A DNA stretch of 64,000 nucleotides from Gelidibacter mesophilus DSM 14095 (GTDB lineage: Bacteria; Bacteroidota; Bacteroidia; Flavobacteriales; Flavobacteriaceae). Positions within the stretch are counted from its first letter, which is position 1, and each line of letters starts with the position of its first letter. Below are positions 62,908-64,000 of this stretch, one piece after another. The translations under genes and the position numbers were made by a program. The DNA lies in contig NZ_AUHD01000004.1 in the NCBI RefSeq assembly GCF_000423005.1, positions 1 to 64,000 on the forward strand, written 5' to 3'. Below the pieces are notes generated by a model that made no database searches, was not told the origin of the DNA, and saw only the letters and a program-made list of their open reading frames with translations.

Positions 62908-64000
62908 ATGAGTACCCCTAAAAAAAACAAATACACAGAAGGACGAATCCTTAGCTCACTCGTCAGTTTAGCCTTGCCCATTATTTTTGCAAATATCCTC
63001 CAATCCGCCTATCAGCTTATTGATACATTTTGGTTGGGACGGATTGGTGCCGATGCTGTAGCAGCGGTAAGTTTGAGTTTTCCTTTGCTCTTTTTGGTGC
63101 TTTCCATTGGCGCTGGGCTAACCCTGTCAGGCACCGTTATGGTAGCCCGCTACCAAGGAGCTAATAACCAAAAAATGGTAGATTTTAGTTCCTCACAAAG
63201 CGTCTTTTTGATTTTTTTAACCTCCATCATTTTGGCGGTGGGTAGTTATTTCTCGGCTGGACCTTTGATGAAAGTCATTGGTGCGGGACCGGATATTATT
63301 GAGGACTCGGTAACCTATTTTAGAGTTTCTTCTTTAGGTTTCGTTTTTTTATTCATCTTTTTTATTTTCCAATCGCTCATGAGGGGCATAGGCAATGTGA
63401 TGATGCCTGTTTATATTGTCCTATGTACAGTGATCCTGAACGCAGTGCTCGATCCACTGTTCATTTATGGCTATGGCTCTATTCCGGGGTATGGAGTAGC
63501 CGGTGCCGCAGTGGCTAGCGTCATTACCCAAGCAGTTGCGGCTACTATTGGCCTGTTCATTCTGTTTAGGGGGAATAACGGGATTAAAATTGCGTTGTCG
63601 TCCATGTATTTCAATATGGAATACCTTAAAAGAACCTTCAATTTAGGACTTCCAGCAAGTATAGAACAATCTACGCGGGCATTGGGCATGACCATGATGA
63701 TGGTGATCGTTACCAGTTTTGGTAGTGATATTGTCGCGGCCTACGGAATCGGGGCCCGGATGTTGAGCTTTATCGTGGTACCCGCCCTAGGATTGGGCAT
63801 TGCTACAACGTCTTTAGTAGGCCAAAACATCGGAGCTTTAAAAATTAAACGAGCAGAAAAGGTTGCGCGGATGAGTGCCAAGGTGGCCTTCTTTGGGTTT
63901 ACCGGATTGGGGCTGATCATGTTTTTGGTGGCGGAACCTTTAACCGCATTCTTTATTCCCGATGATCCTCAGGTCATCCAAGATGGTGCTCTGTTTATTA
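62908..64000 (+). CDS. MATE-family efflux transporter, 3' end outside window
   Basis: The frame from ATG at 62908 stays open to the window edge (364 codons). The product begins MSTPKKNKYTEGRILSSLVS and continues with LALPIIFANILQSAYQLIDT, FWLGRIGADAVAAVSLSFPL and further hydrophobic segments, about ten of the usual twelve transmembrane helices. This is a MATE-type drug/sodium antiporter of the NorM/DinF kind. Substrate specificity cannot be told. Confidence 0.9.
   Translation, partial: MSTPKKNKYTEGRILSSLVSLALPIIFANILQSAYQLIDTFWLGRIGADAVAAVSLSFPLLFLVLSIGAGLTLSGTVMVARYQGANNQKMVDFSSSQSVFLIFLTSIILAVGSYFSAGPLMKVIGAGPDIIEDSVTYFRVSSLGFVFLFIFFIFQSLMRGIGNVMMPVYIVLCTVILNAVLDPLFIYGYGSIPGYGVAGAAVASVITQAVAATIGLFILFRGNNGIKIALSSMYFNMEYLKRTFNLGLPASIEQSTRALGMTMMMVIVTSFGSDIVAAYGIGARMLSFIVVPALGLGIATTSLVGQNIGALKIKRAEKVARMSAKVAFFGFTGLGLIMFLVAEPLTAFFIPDDPQVIQDGALFI

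Overview
The window looks like chromosome of a flavobacterium (Bacteroidota, probably marine). It is AT-rich. Families typical of that group are present (DUF4290, ISAon1-type transposase, START-like domain protein, BT4734-like primase domain, the small protein usually misnamed phosphoribosylpyrophosphate synthetase). Several promoters fit the Bacteroidota pattern TTTG - about 19 nt - TAnnTTTG.

Layout. 1-480: 3' end of an IS3-family transposase. 481-9170: housekeeping genes (murA with a DUF4290 gene, a DUF493 gene, an AAA ATPase-recQ-fmt operon, HU, YqgE, a class IV aminotransferase, a START-like protein, tRNA-Met). 9.2-18.3 kb: gene-poor accessory stretch with decayed ISAon1 and IS110 transposases, a decayed GIY-YIG nuclease and a frameshifted outer-membrane protein, between a cytoplasmic-looking astacin protease with two beta-trefoils, a PD40 propeller protein, Hsp20 and a DUF4298 protein. 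18.4-37.5 kb: defence island. A primase-like/double-HRDC gene converges on an 18 kb minus-strand array: hsdM, hsdS, a small membrane protein, a 1261-aa Avs-like STAND NTPase, hsdR, two lipoproteins, a HEPN protein, mcrB and mcrC. 38.3-42.7 kb: small conserved proteins, a UvrD-like helicase and a GIY-YIG protein with a degenerate exonuclease domain. 43-54.5 kb: stress and repair block (KatE-type catalase, GT4 glycosyltransferase, GH130 protein, AraC regulator, LigD and Ku). 54.7-64 kb: lipid kinase, glycosyltransferase 2, GMC oxidoreductase, GHL10 lipoprotein, start of a MATE transporter, and three genes broken by one lesion each.

The main candidate for something new is the type I restriction operon with an Avs-like NTPase and a membrane peptide lying between hsdS and hsdR. 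The small membrane gene and the NTPase carry the same 33-nt sequence at their junction, 61 nt apart in different frames, which suggests they were once a single membrane-anchored sensor. Further along, the two lipoprotein genes sit between two copies of the last codons of hsdR, so they look like an inserted cassette. hsdM carries an in-frame insertion that resembles a dispersed intergenic repeat.

Other points: MurA has Asp in place of the fosfomycin-target Cys. An intrinsic terminator appears to form the entire leader of the aminotransferase gene. Three genes are each split by what reads as one extra base, so base accuracy should be checked before calling them pseudogenes.
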